In this document: piece by piece, positions 53,455 through 64,000 of the stretch | Layout: every line of letters begins with the position of its first letter | Numbering within the stretch: the first letter of the stretch is position 1 | NCBI RefSeq assembly: GCF_001477655.1 | Contig: NZ_CP011266.1 | Location: 476,001 to 540,000 of the forward strand | From: Methanobrevibacter millerae | Lineage (GTDB): Archaea > Methanobacteriota > Methanobacteria > Methanobacteriales > Methanobacteriaceae | Reading direction: 5' to 3' | Length of the DNA stretch: 64,000 nt | Program-made: the position numbers and the translations under genes | The notes under the pieces: model-generated | Database searches by the model: none | What the model saw: only the letters and a program-made list of their open reading frames with translations | What the model was told of the DNA's origin: nothing

Positions 53455-53856
53455 TTAATCTTCAACAATATCATAATCCCTTGAAGGTGTAGATGAGCCA
53501 CCTCCGGAACTACTTCCTCCACCGGATGATGAGCCACCACCTGAAGAACTTCCTCCTCCAGATGAAGAACTTCCTCCACCGGATGAAGAGCCTCCACTAT
53601 ATGATGAACTACTGCTTGAAGATGAACTTGAACTGCTTGAACTACTACTGGAACTGCTTGAACTTCCTGAATCACCAGTAGAGTTTCCAGTTAAAAATGA
53701 AAATATATTATTAGTATCATTTGTTTTATTTGTATTATTCACATCTGTAATGTTATTTGTTGTAACATCACTATTGCTTGTATAAACAAATGCACCCATA
53801 GTTAATAGGATTATTGCAACAATAACTACTATAATAACTATATTGTCAAACTTCAT
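53455..53856 (-). CDS. small membrane-anchored Ser/Gly-rich protein
   Basis: A 133-residue protein with one N-terminal helix (about residues 5-25), a Thr/Asn-rich segment with several Asn-x-Ser/Thr sites, and then a run of about 21 Ser followed by repeated Ser-Ser-Ser-Gly-Gly-Gly units. The stretch is highly repetitive in DNA. The start at ATG 53856 is preferred over GTG 53862 because GGAGG lies upstream. Probably a cell-surface protein of disordered structure; function unknown. Confidence 0.7.
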   Translation of the reverse strand: MKFDNIVIIVVIVAIILLTMGAFVYTSNSDVTTNNITDVNNTNKTNDTNNIFSFLTGNSTGDSGSSSSSSSSSSSSSSSSSSSSSYSGGSSSGGGSSSSGGGSSSGGGSSSGGGSSSGGGSSTPSRDYDIVED

Positions 53857-53979
53857 TTTCACCCTCCTTTTTAGATTAGTAATATTTTTTATTCATTAAT
53901 ATATATAATCTTTTTCATAAACTTTAAATTATATTTATTATATAAATTAATTAAAGTAAATTTTATATGGTGTTTAAAT

Positions 53980-54837
53980 TTGCAAAATGAAGAAATTACT
54001 ATTAAAGATATTGACAAAGCTCTTTTAGAGGAGGGATATGTTTCTAATAAGGAAATATCTACAACATTATTTTTATCTTTTTTATTAGGTAAACCCATGT
54101 TGATAGAAGGCCCTCCAGGTGTTGGAAAAACTGAACTTGCAAAAGTGGTAGCTAAAACTTTTGATAGGGATTTTTTCAGGATACAATGTTATGAGGGCAT
54201 AACATTTGAACAGATTGTCGGCGAATGGAATTATCAAAAACAATTGTTACATTTGGAAGCTGCAAAAAATGCAGAGTCTAAAGAAGATACAATATTTGAA
54301 GAAGAGTATTTCATCAGAAGGTCACTTTTAAATGCTTTTTTAAACGAAAAGGATTCTGTTTTACTCATCGATGAAATTGATAAAGCAGATGAGGAAGTAG
54401 AAAGCTTTTTACTTCAGGCATTAGGTGAGCAGGAAATTACAATTAATGATTTGGGTACCTTCCAACTGCAAAATGATTTGATTGTTATATTGACATCTAA
54501 CTCCCAAAGATCTCTTTTGGATGAAACCAAAGATAGGTGTCTGTTCTTATATATTCCATATCCTAGTGTTGAAAGAGAAATCGAAATCGTTAAATCCAAG
54601 CTTCCTGAAGCTGATGAAGAAACGGTTTCAACTGTTGTTAAGATTGTCCATGAAATCAGAAATCTTAACTTGCTTAAAAAACCTTCAGTCAGAGGAACTG
54701 TTGATTGGGTTAAATCTGTTTCAAGTTTAGGAAATAGAAATACTGCTGATGCAATGAAAGAAAGTGTTGGGGTAGCTATTAAAACTGAAAGTGATAAAAA
54801 ACGTGTTATTAAGGATGTCTTAGATAGGAAATATTAA
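53980..54837 (+). CDS. MoxR-type AAA ATPase
   Basis: The 285-residue ATPase has Walker A Gly44-Pro-Pro-Gly-Val-Gly-Lys-Thr51, Walker B Leu-Leu-Ile-Asp-Glu-Ile-Asp-Lys and the sensor Leu-Thr-Ser-Asn. MoxR proteins act as chaperones that mature metal or cofactor enzymes together with VWA proteins. The partner gene starts one base after its stop. The start codon is TTG with GGTG close upstream. Confidence 0.92.
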   Translation: MQNEEITIKDIDKALLEEGYVSNKEISTTLFLSFLLGKPMLIEGPPGVGKTELAKVVAKTFDRDFFRIQCYEGITFEQIVGEWNYQKQLLHLEAAKNAESKEDTIFEEEYFIRRSLLNAFLNEKDSVLLIDEIDKADEEVESFLLQALGEQEITINDLGTFQLQNDLIVILTSNSQRSLLDETKDRCLFLYIPYPSVEREIEIVKSKLPEADEETVSTVVKIVHEIRNLNLLKKPSVRGTVDWVKSVSSLGNRNTADAMKESVGVAIKTESDKKRVIKDVLDRKY

Positions 54838-54838
54838 T

Positions 54839-55996
54839 ATGATTACTAAAATAGCCAATCTATCTAATCAATTGAGGGATGAAGGTTTGCCTGTCAGTAT
54901 CAGGAGTACTTTTTCTGCTAGTGAGGTTTATCTTCAATTTGGTGAAACAGATAGGGATTTGCTTAGAACTGCTTTACGAGCGATTTATGTGAAAGATAAA
55001 TATGACATTCCTAAATTCAACAAGATTTTTGAAGAAATTTTTAAAAAGGAAAAAGTAGCCTCTGAAGAAGAGGAAATGTTGGAAAAAGGTAAGGCATATA
55101 GAGGTACTGGTCCTAAATCTAATAAATATATTATCAAAAAGCAAAATAATGCATACAAAAAGGTTCAAAAAGAAAAAATAAATAATGAAAAGTTAAAAAT
55201 GTTGTCAGGTCAGCCATTATTGGATGAAGTAAAAGAACTTGAACGGGATGGTGAGCTGATGAATAAGGATTTAACTAAATTAAATAGATTTGATCCTCGC
55301 ATGCTTGAAATTTGTCAAAGATTAGGTAGGAGGATTGCCAATAAACGTTCAAGACGTAAGGTAAGAACATCTTCCCATAAAATTGATATGAGAAGAACAA
55401 TCCGTGCCAATCTGAAATATGGTGGAGTGCCTATAGAGCTTATTAAGGCAAAGCCAAGACCACATAAAAATGAACACTTGTTCTTAAATGACATTAGCGG
55501 GTCATGTGAATGGATAAGTAGTTGGTTTTTTATGTTGATGTTTTCAGCACAAACTGCATTTAAACATTCAAGAACATTTGAGTTTGATAATAAGGTTATT
55601 GAAACAACCGATGCTCTAAAAGAAGAATATTTGATAGATTCATTTGTTAAGGTTAAAGACTTGAGAGTTAAAAACATGATGGTTCATGGAACTTCAGACA
55701 TGTATAGTGCATTTAAGCAGTTTCAGGAAAAGGCAAATTTAAGCAACAAATCATATGTAATCATATTGTCTGACTGCAGGGATTGGGCAGGTCCAAAACA
55801 AAATGGTATTCCTGCAAGCGTTCATTTGGTTGAAGAAATGGTTCGGGACTCCAAGAAGGTTGTTATTTTAAATCCTGAAGATAGAAATAAATGGGATATT
55901 GTTGACAGTTGTGTTTCACTTTATGAGGATGCTGGAGCTCATGTTTTTGAAGTGAACACGCTAAATCAGTTGGCTCAGTTTGTAGAGCAAATGTAG
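54839..55996 (+). CDS. VWA-domain protein (CoxE-like) partner of MoxR
   Basis: A 385-residue protein with a C-terminal von Willebrand A domain. The metal site reads Asp-Ile-Ser-Gly-Ser, that is DxSxS, near residue 220. The N-terminal part is long, charged and probably helical, with a basic stretch ([10 protein letters not shown]). Pairs with the MoxR-type ATPase just before it. The target enzyme cannot be told from sequence. Confidence 0.85.
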   Translation: MITKIANLSNQLRDEGLPVSIRSTFSASEVYLQFGETDRDLLRTALRAIYVKDKYDIPKFNKIFEEIFKKEKVASEEEEMLEKGKAYRGTGPKSNKYIIKKQNNAYKKVQKEKINNEKLKMLSGQPLLDEVKELERDGELMNKDLTKLNRFDPRMLEICQRLGRRIANKRSRRKVRTSSHKIDMRRTIRANLKYGGVPIELIKAKPRPHKNEHLFLNDISGSCEWISSWFFMLMFSAQTAFKHSRTFEFDNKVIETTDALKEEYLIDSFVKVKDLRVKNMMVHGTSDMYSAFKQFQEKANLSNKSYVIILSDCRDWAGPKQNGIPASVHLVEEMVRDSKKVVILNPEDRNKWDIVDSCVSLYEDAGAHVFEVNTLNQLAQFVEQM

Positions 55997-56004
55997 GTGA
56001 GAGT

Positions 56005-56925
56005 ATGGATTGTACCAAATGTGGTAATCCTAATGTTATTATTAAAAAAGAACAGTCTGGTCAGTATTTATGTAAGGACTGTTTCATTGAATCGATTGAA
56101 AAGAAAGTTATTAAAACAGTCAGAAAAGAAAAGTTATTGGATAAGGGAGATAAAGTTTTGGTTGCGCTTTCAGGAGGAAAAGACAGTGTAACGACATTGG
56201 AAATTTTAAATTCTTTTCGTGAAATGAATATTATAGATATATGTGCTGTAACTGTGGATGAAGGAATTGACAATTATCGTCAGGATGGTGTTGACATAGC
56301 TATTCGCCATGCTGAAAGGTTAGGCATAGAACATAAAATAGTCTCACTAAAGGATGCATATGGCATTACTTTGGATGAGATAATGAAAAAGCCGAATCAT
56401 AAGGGTTCATGTTCATACTGTGGGGTTTTTAGAAGAACCTTAATTAACAAGGCTGCTCGTGAAATGGGTGCAACTAAAATCGCTACTGGCCATAATTTGG
56501 ATGATGAAGTTCAGGCAATAATGATGAACTATCTTGAAGGCAATACAGATAATTTAACCAAACTTGGTGCAAAAACAGAATCAAAAGCAAAGGAATTCAC
56601 TGTAAAAATTAAACCTTTAAGGGAAATTCCTGAAAGAGAAATTGGTTTATATGTTGTTGCTAAAGAATTGGAAGTTCATTTTGCAAGCTGTCCATATGCA
56701 CAGCAGTCATTCAGGGGTGAAGTTTCAGAAGTTATCAATAAACTGAGCGAAGATCACCCTACCATTAAATACTCAACTTTAAGAGGTTATGATAAAATTA
56801 AAAATGCACTTAAAGAGGATTTTAAAAAGGACTATTCTCATGGAAGATGTATAAAATGTGGTGAACCTGCAGCTAATGAATTGTGTAAAGCATGTTCATT
56901 TATTGAAGAATTAAAAGGTGATTAA
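56005..56925 (+). CDS. ncsA: tRNA 2-thiolation enzyme NcsA-like
   Basis: PP-loop ATPase of 306 residues in the TtcA/Ncs6/NcsA family, which thiolates U34 or C32 of tRNA. It has Ser-Gly-Gly-Lys-Asp-Ser near residue 55 and five Cys sites for zinc and the Fe-S cluster (Cys-Thr-Lys-Cys and Cys-Lys-Asp-Cys at the start, Cys-Ser-Tyr-Cys in the middle, Cys-Ile-Lys-Cys and Cys-Lys-Ala-Cys at the end). The next gene encodes a ubiquitin-like sulfur carrier and starts at the adjacent base, so the two work together. Confidence 0.9.
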   Translation: MDCTKCGNPNVIIKKEQSGQYLCKDCFIESIEKKVIKTVRKEKLLDKGDKVLVALSGGKDSVTTLEILNSFREMNIIDICAVTVDEGIDNYRQDGVDIAIRHAERLGIEHKIVSLKDAYGITLDEIMKKPNHKGSCSYCGVFRRTLINKAAREMGATKIATGHNLDDEVQAIMMNYLEGNTDNLTKLGAKTESKAKEFTVKIKPLREIPEREIGLYVVAKELEVHFASCPYAQQSFRGEVSEVINKLSEDHPTIKYSTLRGYDKIKNALKEDFKKDYSHGRCIKCGEPAANELCKACSFIEELKGD

Positions 56926-57129
56926 ATGTCTTTTACATTAAAAATTCAAGAAAATTTAGAATCAAGAGAAATAACTTCACAAAATTACACGATTAAAGAT
57001 TTAATTTTAGAATTGGGCTTATCTGCACAAACTGTCGTTGCCAAGCAAAACGGAGAATTGGTAATTGAAGATACTTTAATTAATGATGGTGATGAGATTC
57101 AATTAATTCAAATTATCTATGGTGGTTAA
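56926..57129 (+). CDS. ubiquitin-like sulfur carrier (SAMP/MoaD/ThiS type)
   Basis: A 67-residue beta-grasp protein that ends in Tyr-Gly-Gly, the exposed Gly-Gly tail needed for activation by an E1-like enzyme and for carrying sulfur as thiocarboxylate. Its start codon follows the ncsA stop with no gap. It most likely feeds sulfur to NcsA. Confidence 0.9.
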   Translation: MSFTLKIQENLESREITSQNYTIKDLILELGLSAQTVVAKQNGELVIEDTLINDGDEIQLIQIIYGG

Positions 57130-57130
57130 T

Positions 57131-57991
57131 TTGAAGATCAGTTATGAATGTGGGGCATGTTTTTTAAGACAGGCTCGCGAAGCTATGGATTTGGCAACAG
57201 ATGATGATGAATTGAAAATAGAAATCATCAATGACATTTTTAAATATTTGTCCACTACATTTAAAAAAGGAACTAACTCAAATAAAACAGGTTCTCATAT
57301 CCACAATCTTATAAAACAAAAGACTCATTGTCATGATCCATACATTAATGAAAAAAAATTAGGCAATGACATAGCATTAAAATACTTGCCTTTGGCACAG
57401 AATATCCTAAAGGAAAATGATAATCTAGAAAATCGTGTTAAAATAGCTATTGTGGGTAATATATTAGACTTTGGAGCTTTTGAGTTAAGTGATGACATTG
57501 AAAAATTTATTAAAGATGCTTTAGGTAAGGATTTAACTGTTAAGGATATAGAATCCTTTGAAAATTCACTGAAAAAACATGATAATGTATTGTACATGGT
57601 TGATAATACAGGCGAGATAGTTTTCGATAAATTATTGCTGTCCAAAATCAAAGAATATGATATGGACATAACTATCGCTGTTAAATCAGAACCTATCTTA
57701 AATGATGCGTGCATGGAGGATGCAATAAACACTGGTTTGGACGAGTTCGGTGAAATTGTTGAAATAGGTGCTGGAACAGTAGGCTATGTGGACAGTGAAA
57801 TATCTGATGAGTTTAGAGAAATTTTCAATTCCCATGAGTTTATCATATCTAAGGGTATGGGAAATTATGAAGGTTTGACTGAAATCGATTTGTCATCCAA
57901 GGATATTTACTTCCTGCTTTGTGCAAAATGCAATACTATTGCAAATGATATCGGCGTTAATTTACATGACATGTTGCTTTTAAAAAAGTAG
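57131..57991 (+). CDS. DUF89/ARMT1-type phosphatase
   Basis: A 286-residue member of the DUF89 metal-dependent phosphatase family, which clears damaged or unwanted phosphometabolites. The start motif Cys-Gly-Ala-Cys-Phe-Leu-Arg-Gln-Ala and the catalytic Asp-Asn-Thr-Gly-Glu-Ile-Val-Phe-Asp-Lys near residue 160 are present, as is Ser-Lys-Gly-Met-Gly-Asn-Tyr-Glu-Gly. I choose TTG 57131, with GGTGG just before it, over ATG 57119, since the domain begins at residue 2. Substrate unknown. Confidence 0.85.
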   Translation: MKISYECGACFLRQAREAMDLATDDDELKIEIINDIFKYLSTTFKKGTNSNKTGSHIHNLIKQKTHCHDPYINEKKLGNDIALKYLPLAQNILKENDNLENRVKIAIVGNILDFGAFELSDDIEKFIKDALGKDLTVKDIESFENSLKKHDNVLYMVDNTGEIVFDKLLLSKIKEYDMDITIAVKSEPILNDACMEDAINTGLDEFGEIVEIGAGTVGYVDSEISDEFREIFNSHEFIISKGMGNYEGLTEIDLSSKDIYFLLCAKCNTIANDIGVNLHDMLLLKK

Positions 57992-57998
57992 TGATAAT

Positions 57999-58733
57999 AT
58001 GAATATAGCTTTCATTGGATTTGGAAAAGTTTCATATACTCTTTCTAAGCTAATCCAATCGCAAGACATTAATCTGATTACTTCAACAGAAAACCGGTCA
58101 CAGGATACAATTTATTTGATCAAAAAAAGCAATGTTGAAGTTTTTCCTTCTTATGGCGAAGCTATTGAAAAATCTGATATTGTCATTTCTGCCGTAACTC
58201 CATTTAAAGCAGTGGACGTGGCTGAAAAATGTCGAAATACCAATGTCATATATCTTGATTTGAATAATATTTCCCCTAACACTACTCTAAAAATTAATGA
58301 TATTGTAGACAATCTTGTTGATGGAGCGATTATCGGTAAAATCGATGCTGAAAATCCTATATTATATTTGTCAGGAAAGGATTCGGAGAAACTGCTGTTC
58401 TTGAATGATTTTCTTGATGTTAAAATAATTTCAGATAATATTGGTGATGCATCTAAATTGAAGCTGCTTAGAAGCACATACACTAAGTCACTATCCGTAT
58501 TGCTGATAGAGTGTTATTCTCTTGCTTCCAGTTTAAATCTTGAAGATGAATTTTTTAATATATTATCATTAACTGAAGGTGATGAGTTTAAAAATAAATC
58601 ACTTTCCAGAATTAACAATACATTAAAGTCATCCAAAAGAAAAGCTGAAGAACTTGAAGCAATTCTGGAATATTTTGATGATGAAGACTTGGAAATGGTT
58701 AAAGCGGCTCTGCATAAGCTTAAGCAATTTTAA
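57999..58733 (+). CDS. NAD(P)-binding dehydrogenase with DUF1932-like tail
   Basis: The 244-residue protein has the N-terminal Rossmann motif Gly-Phe-Gly-Lys-Val near residue 7 and then a C-terminal helical part like DUF1932, found in 6-phosphogluconate-dehydrogenase-like enzymes. Asn-Ile-Ser-Pro and Gly-Ala-Ile-Ile-Gly are in line with that fold. It is the last of six genes that begin at the MoxR gene. Converges on the next gene with a 14-base overlap. Confidence 0.78.
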   Translation: MNIAFIGFGKVSYTLSKLIQSQDINLITSTENRSQDTIYLIKKSNVEVFPSYGEAIEKSDIVISAVTPFKAVDVAEKCRNTNVIYLDLNNISPNTTLKINDIVDNLVDGAIIGKIDAENPILYLSGKDSEKLLFLNDFLDVKIISDNIGDASKLKLLRSTYTKSLSVLLIECYSLASSLNLEDEFFNILSLTEGDEFKNKSLSRINNTLKSSKRKAEELEAILEYFDDEDLEMVKAALHKLKQF

Positions 58734-59991
58734 CGTTAATCTTAAATCCTTTTTTATCTTTTTTACTTTTAGCCGTCACAGGGATAAAATGAGAATCCAT
58801 AATGTATCTCAGATAAGTCACTTCCTTTGCAGGCAGTCTAAGATTTGTTTTTATTTTTTTGCCTTCACTTTTAAGCTGAACAGATATCTTATTATTCTTG
58901 TCGACATATAAATCCGCATTTAAATCCTCTTTCATTATTTTTGTTTCAAATCGAGTTAGATTCAATCCTGCATTAAGTTCTAAAGGAACATCATCAACAT
59001 CAATGTTTCCCTGTCTGAAATTATTATTCGCTTCCTTTGCACTCATTCCCTCATGTGTTTTAGATGCAACATACCATGCCCTTTCAATAACTTTGGAAAC
59101 TTTCTGCATTTTAGGAATTACTCCCTTTGCCTCGTAGCTTTTCATCAGGTCCATCACTTCTTTTTTGGTAACGTCCTCTTCAATTGAGCTTATTGCAAGG
59201 CGTGTCATGACCGGACCATAATTTGATCTTCTGAATGCTGCCCAAACGGATTCTGGGTTTGAATAAACTCTCTTTTTAATAATCTGATTTATGGTCTCGC
59301 CGTTAAGGTAAGCTATTTTTGTGAGATTTCCTCTTGAGTATGTATTCATTCTTTTATATATGTCATCCCAGTTCCGGCCAAGATTAATGTTGTTTTTAGA
59401 TATTTCATTTTCCAGGATTTCAACGGTTGATTTTGGAAGTAATTTTTTAATTTCTTTTGTGATGGTGTAGTCATTATCGATAATGGATTGCCTAATCAAA
59501 CGACCGGAATATTTATCTTTATTCAACTCCTTTACAATATGGAATTTTAATTTGGAGCCTAAAAACTCATTGAGTGCATACCACCTAATTTCATTTCGGT
59601 TAGTATAATTTTTCGGCATTCCAACAAAGTTTCCTTCTTTGACAAATTTTTGTGCTTTTTTAGCTATTTCATCCAAAGAAATACTTGCTGATGTGATATA
59701 ATCTGTTGCACCATCATCAATCATCTTTTGAAGCCTAATAGGAACACTGTATGATAGGACTAATCTGTGATGCAGCCCTTCAAATGATTTTATTTCATCA
59801 GCACCTAAAGCAAGTGCCATTTCACTTCTTGCCTCAAAGCTTGTAAAAAAAGGTGCATGATTTGCACTAAAACCTTTGTTCAAATATACAACAAGCTTTT
59901 TTGATTCATTGTCAGCAATTTTTCGAGCTTCGCTAATTAATTTTTCATGACCTTTATGCACGGGGTCAAAATCTGCGCTAATACATATCAA
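58720..59991 (-). CDS. nucleotidyltransferase with HxGH motif, TmcAL-like
   Basis: The product is 423 residues from this start. It opens Ile-Cys-Ile-Ser-Ala-Asp-Phe-Asp-Pro-Val-His-Lys-Gly-His, the nucleotide-binding HxGH loop. Arg and Phe residues in Phe-Thr-Ser-Phe-Glu-Ala-Arg-Ser-Glu-Met-Ala-Leu-Ala follow. Size and layout suggest the COG1323/TmcAL group, which makes acetate-derived modifications of tRNA, but the resemblance is loose. The TTG at 59991 with GGTG before it is favoured, because the longer frame would overlap the next gene. Substrate unknown. Confidence 0.7.
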   Translation of the reverse strand: MICISADFDPVHKGHEKLISEARKIADNESKKLVVYLNKGFSANHAPFFTSFEARSEMALALGADEIKSFEGLHHRLVLSYSVPIRLQKMIDDGATDYITSASISLDEIAKKAQKFVKEGNFVGMPKNYTNRNEIRWYALNEFLGSKLKFHIVKELNKDKYSGRLIRQSIIDNDYTITKEIKKLLPKSTVEILENEISKNNINLGRNWDDIYKRMNTYSRGNLTKIAYLNGETINQIIKKRVYSNPESVWAAFRRSNYGPVMTRLAISSIEEDVTKKEVMDLMKSYEAKGVIPKMQKVSKVIERAWYVASKTHEGMSAKEANNNFRQGNIDVDDVPLELNAGLNLTRFETKIMKEDLNADLYVDKNNKISVQLKSEGKKIKTNLRLPAKEVTYLRYIMDSHFIPVTAKSKKDKKGFKINVKIA

Positions 59992-60020
59992 GTTAAACAC
60001 CAAAAAAAGAAATTTTGAGA

Positions 60021-60500
60021 TTAGTAAATTAATCTCATTACACCACTTATCACTAACCATATTCCGATTAGAGTACCTAAAATTATAGGATTTGCAACAT
60101 AAGTTCCAACAATAATGTATATTACACCAAGAATTATTCCAGCTATTCCAATATAAAATCCATTTTTTGAGGTACGATTGTTGATTAAGGATACAACACC
60201 GCCAATGATTAATATGATTCCTCCGAGATATAGGGAAATCTCAGTTAAAAATCCAATCAATGTTGGATTAAATATTATGCCTATGCTTATGAAAAGCAAT
60301 ATCATACTTAAAATAATATCGATAATTGCTCCAGAGGTATTATAATCAATTATCATTAGGCCGGTCATCAATGTAAATATTGATATTAATAAAACGGATA
60401 ATCCAAGTATTGCACCTGAAGATATTATTCCAATCATTGGAAATGCAATAATCATTATTCCGAAAATAATGGCCAGTAAACTAACAATTTTATTTTTCAT
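60021..60500 (-). CDS. DUF308/HdeD-like membrane protein
   Basis: A 159-residue protein with six helices and glycine-rich turns such as Gly-Gly-Ile-Ile-Leu-Ile-Ile-Gly-Gly. The family includes HdeD of E. coli, connected to acid stress, but no function is known for archaeal members. It lies upstream of the nucleotidyltransferase gene on the same strand. Confidence 0.8.
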   Translation of the reverse strand: MKNKIVSLLAIIFGIMIIAFPMIGIISSGAILGLSVLLISIFTLMTGLMIIDYNTSGAIIDIILSMILLFISIGIIFNPTLIGFLTEISLYLGGIILIIGGVVSLINNRTSKNGFYIGIAGIILGVIYIIVGTYVANPIILGTLIGIWLVISGVMRLIY

Positions 60501-60543
60501 CTAAAAAATCCTCCACTTAATAATTATTAATCATTGTATTATT

Positions 60544-61626
60544 TTAATATAATGGTATATGTTTGATTTTTGTTTTAGACTGGTTCATATCTGCATTTTT
60601 AACTTCAGCTAACCATTCACTTTTACATTCACAATCATATTCTATAATACTTTGGGTTAAATTGCAATCAATAATCATATGTTTTAAATCTTTGTTGCAC
60701 TTTTTACAGTTATACGGGCCGCGTCTTGAACCGAAACCTGATGTGTCTAAAAGGGCAGGAATACTTACTTCACTCCTTATTGTATTGATGATTTCAATGC
60801 AGCTCCAAATCCAAGGAGGTTGATAGGCACCTTTTCTCCATAATCTCTCGATAACTGTTCCACCATGGATTGTTGCAGGACAAACTGATAACCTGTCCAC
60901 TCCCATAGCCTCACAATCCTTAGCGGTCTGTATTGCTTCAGCTATTGTCTGTGATTCGGATGTGAGTATTGGTTTTACAAAGATATATGCTTTGGATTTG
61001 AGGTTGTAACCTTTTTTATCCCTCAATTCTTGCATCAATTTTACTGCATCTTTAAAATCCTTTAAAGTAAAACCTTTATTGATTTTATTTAATCTCGTAT
61101 AATCATTTGAAGTTTCAAGTCCTATGCTGACTTCAAATAATCTCTCTCCAATAATTGAAAAGATGTCATCCAAATATTCTTCTTTTACGTATTCCGGTCT
61201 TGACTCAACAATGATTTCACTTACATTATCCATATTTGCCAGAGTGGTAAGTATTTCGTCACGTGCCTCGATTGGAAGTTCATATGGATTTAGAAAACTG
61301 CCTGACGCAAACAGTTTTACAGATATCTTATCTTCATTTTCTATATCGAATCTGGAAAGGTGATCATTAAAAATCTTTAAGATGGTTTCACTATCTATCG
61401 GTTCTAATGTACAGTCAGACACATAACTGCACATGGTACATCCTCCGCTATCTCCCAATGCCCAAGAACACCCTGGAGTTGGTAGGATTATAAATAATGT
61501 TTTTGAAACACCATCATATGTTAAATCATCATTATACCAACTTGCACCAACTTGTTCTGGTGTTTTTGGTTCTTTTCGCTCAAAAGCCCTACTTCTAATT
61601 TCTTTGCATAAATTTTCAATTTCCAT
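60544..61626 (-). CDS. archaeosine radical SAM enzyme RaSEA
   Basis: The 360-residue protein is a radical SAM enzyme of the group formerly called TIGR01210, which turns a lysine-bearing intermediate into archaeosine at position 15 of tRNA in archaea. Cysteines Gly-Cys-Thr-Met-Cys-Ser-Tyr-Val-Ser-Asp-Cys (about residues 62-72) and Gly-Cys-Ser earlier are in the right place. A C-terminal zinc-like Cys-Lys-Lys-Cys and Cys-Glu-Cys follow. The partner ArcS is not in this window. Confidence 0.85.
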   Translation of the reverse strand: MEIENLCKEIRSRAFERKEPKTPEQVGASWYNDDLTYDGVSKTLFIILPTPGCSWALGDSGGCTMCSYVSDCTLEPIDSETILKIFNDHLSRFDIENEDKISVKLFASGSFLNPYELPIEARDEILTTLANMDNVSEIIVESRPEYVKEEYLDDIFSIIGERLFEVSIGLETSNDYTRLNKINKGFTLKDFKDAVKLMQELRDKKGYNLKSKAYIFVKPILTSESQTIAEAIQTAKDCEAMGVDRLSVCPATIHGGTVIERLWRKGAYQPPWIWSCIEIINTIRSEVSIPALLDTSGFGSRRGPYNCKKCNKDLKHMIIDCNLTQSIIEYDCECKSEWLAEVKNADMNQSKTKIKHIPLY

Positions 61627-61736
61627 TATATTATATTATAATGTTGCTATAATTAAAAATTATTGTTAAAAATAAGTTTTGTTATTAAGTTGTGTTTACG
61701 TGTTTTAAAAAAATAAAAAAGAAAGAGAAAGCAAGT

Positions 61737-64000
<2,264 letters not shown>

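Noticed and set aside
58720..60060. Longer reading of the nucleotidyltransferase from 60060
   Set aside because: It would overlap the DUF308 gene by 40 bases and adds a stretch unlike the conserved domain; TTG 59991 has a ribosome site.

Overview
The window is AT-rich archaeal DNA from a methanogen of the Methanobrevibacter type (order Methanobacteriales). Four things support this. The right end holds the first ~650 bases of an archaeal 16S rRNA gene whose sequence reads like Methanobrevibacter. The methanogenesis genes hmd, the hcg cofactor cluster, mer, mfnE and the six-gene por cluster are present. There is a repetitive adhesin-like surface protein at the left edge. Archaeal information-processing genes (alaS of archaeal type, radB, ABCE1, pth2, aEF1B, archaeosine RaSEA) are scattered between. 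No insertion sequence, prophage, CRISPR array or integrase was seen; the window is mostly ordinary chromosomal backbone.

Layout. 1-3068: 3' part of a large adhesin-like gene with a 768-bp internal repeat. 3302-16009: alaS, a zinc-ribbon/EF-hand membrane protein, thiI, a degraded DUF2142 membrane-protein gene, a thioesterase, the gluconeogenic FBP aldolase/phosphatase, DUF3781, an FtsX/LolD-type ABC exporter, small secreted proteins, a phospholipid synthase with DUF357, a Sua5-type protein, and a secreted repeat protein that looks like an archaeal thioester-domain adhesin. 16123-28826: radB, a three-gene aminotransferase/Fe-S/zinc-protein operon, ABCE1, pth2, mfnE, a zinc ribbon, aEF1B, MarR, a TctA-like permease, a methyltransferase, a TadA/TadC pair and a DUF4012 protein. 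28827-32199: a 639-bp gap holding a candidate structured RNA and DtxR-like palindromes, followed by feoB, feoA and a zinc ribbon. 32196-37445: cbiMNQO metal transporter, then a polysaccharide-polymerase-like gene, a membrane-anchored protein and a ferredoxin. 37606-37799: tRNA-Leu(UAA) and tRNA-Thr(GGU). 37815-45085: hcgF-E-D-C-B-A and hmd on the minus strand with hcgG divergent, together a complete set for the [Fe]-hydrogenase and its FeGP cofactor. 45160-62699: a membrane protein, a PhoU-like regulator, fumarate hydratase alpha subunit, porCDABEF, a dihydropteroate-synthase-like protein, a MoxR/VWA/NcsA/SAMP/DUF89 operon, a nucleotidyltransferase, RaSEA and mer. 62700-64000: rRNA leader and 16S.

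How the genes fit together. The most interesting link is regulatory. A 7-base motif (GTATTAC or its reverse complement GTAATAC) occurs as a pair 33 bp apart (centre to centre), flanking a TATA-like element, in front of cbiM. The same spacing around a TATA-like TTATTTAAATAA occurs between hmd and hcgG. Hmd is the nickel-free hydrogenase that related methanogens induce under nickel limitation, and CbiMNQO-type systems import nickel or cobalt. One nickel-responsive regulator controlling both is therefore a coherent hypothesis. A second metal theme is feoB/feoA, preceded by several TTAGGT/ACCTAA palindromes of the DtxR/IdeR type. Upstream of these lies a possible free-standing ~185-nt RNA with its own TATA element and terminator.

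All calls rest on reading the sequence and recalling protein families; no database search was run.
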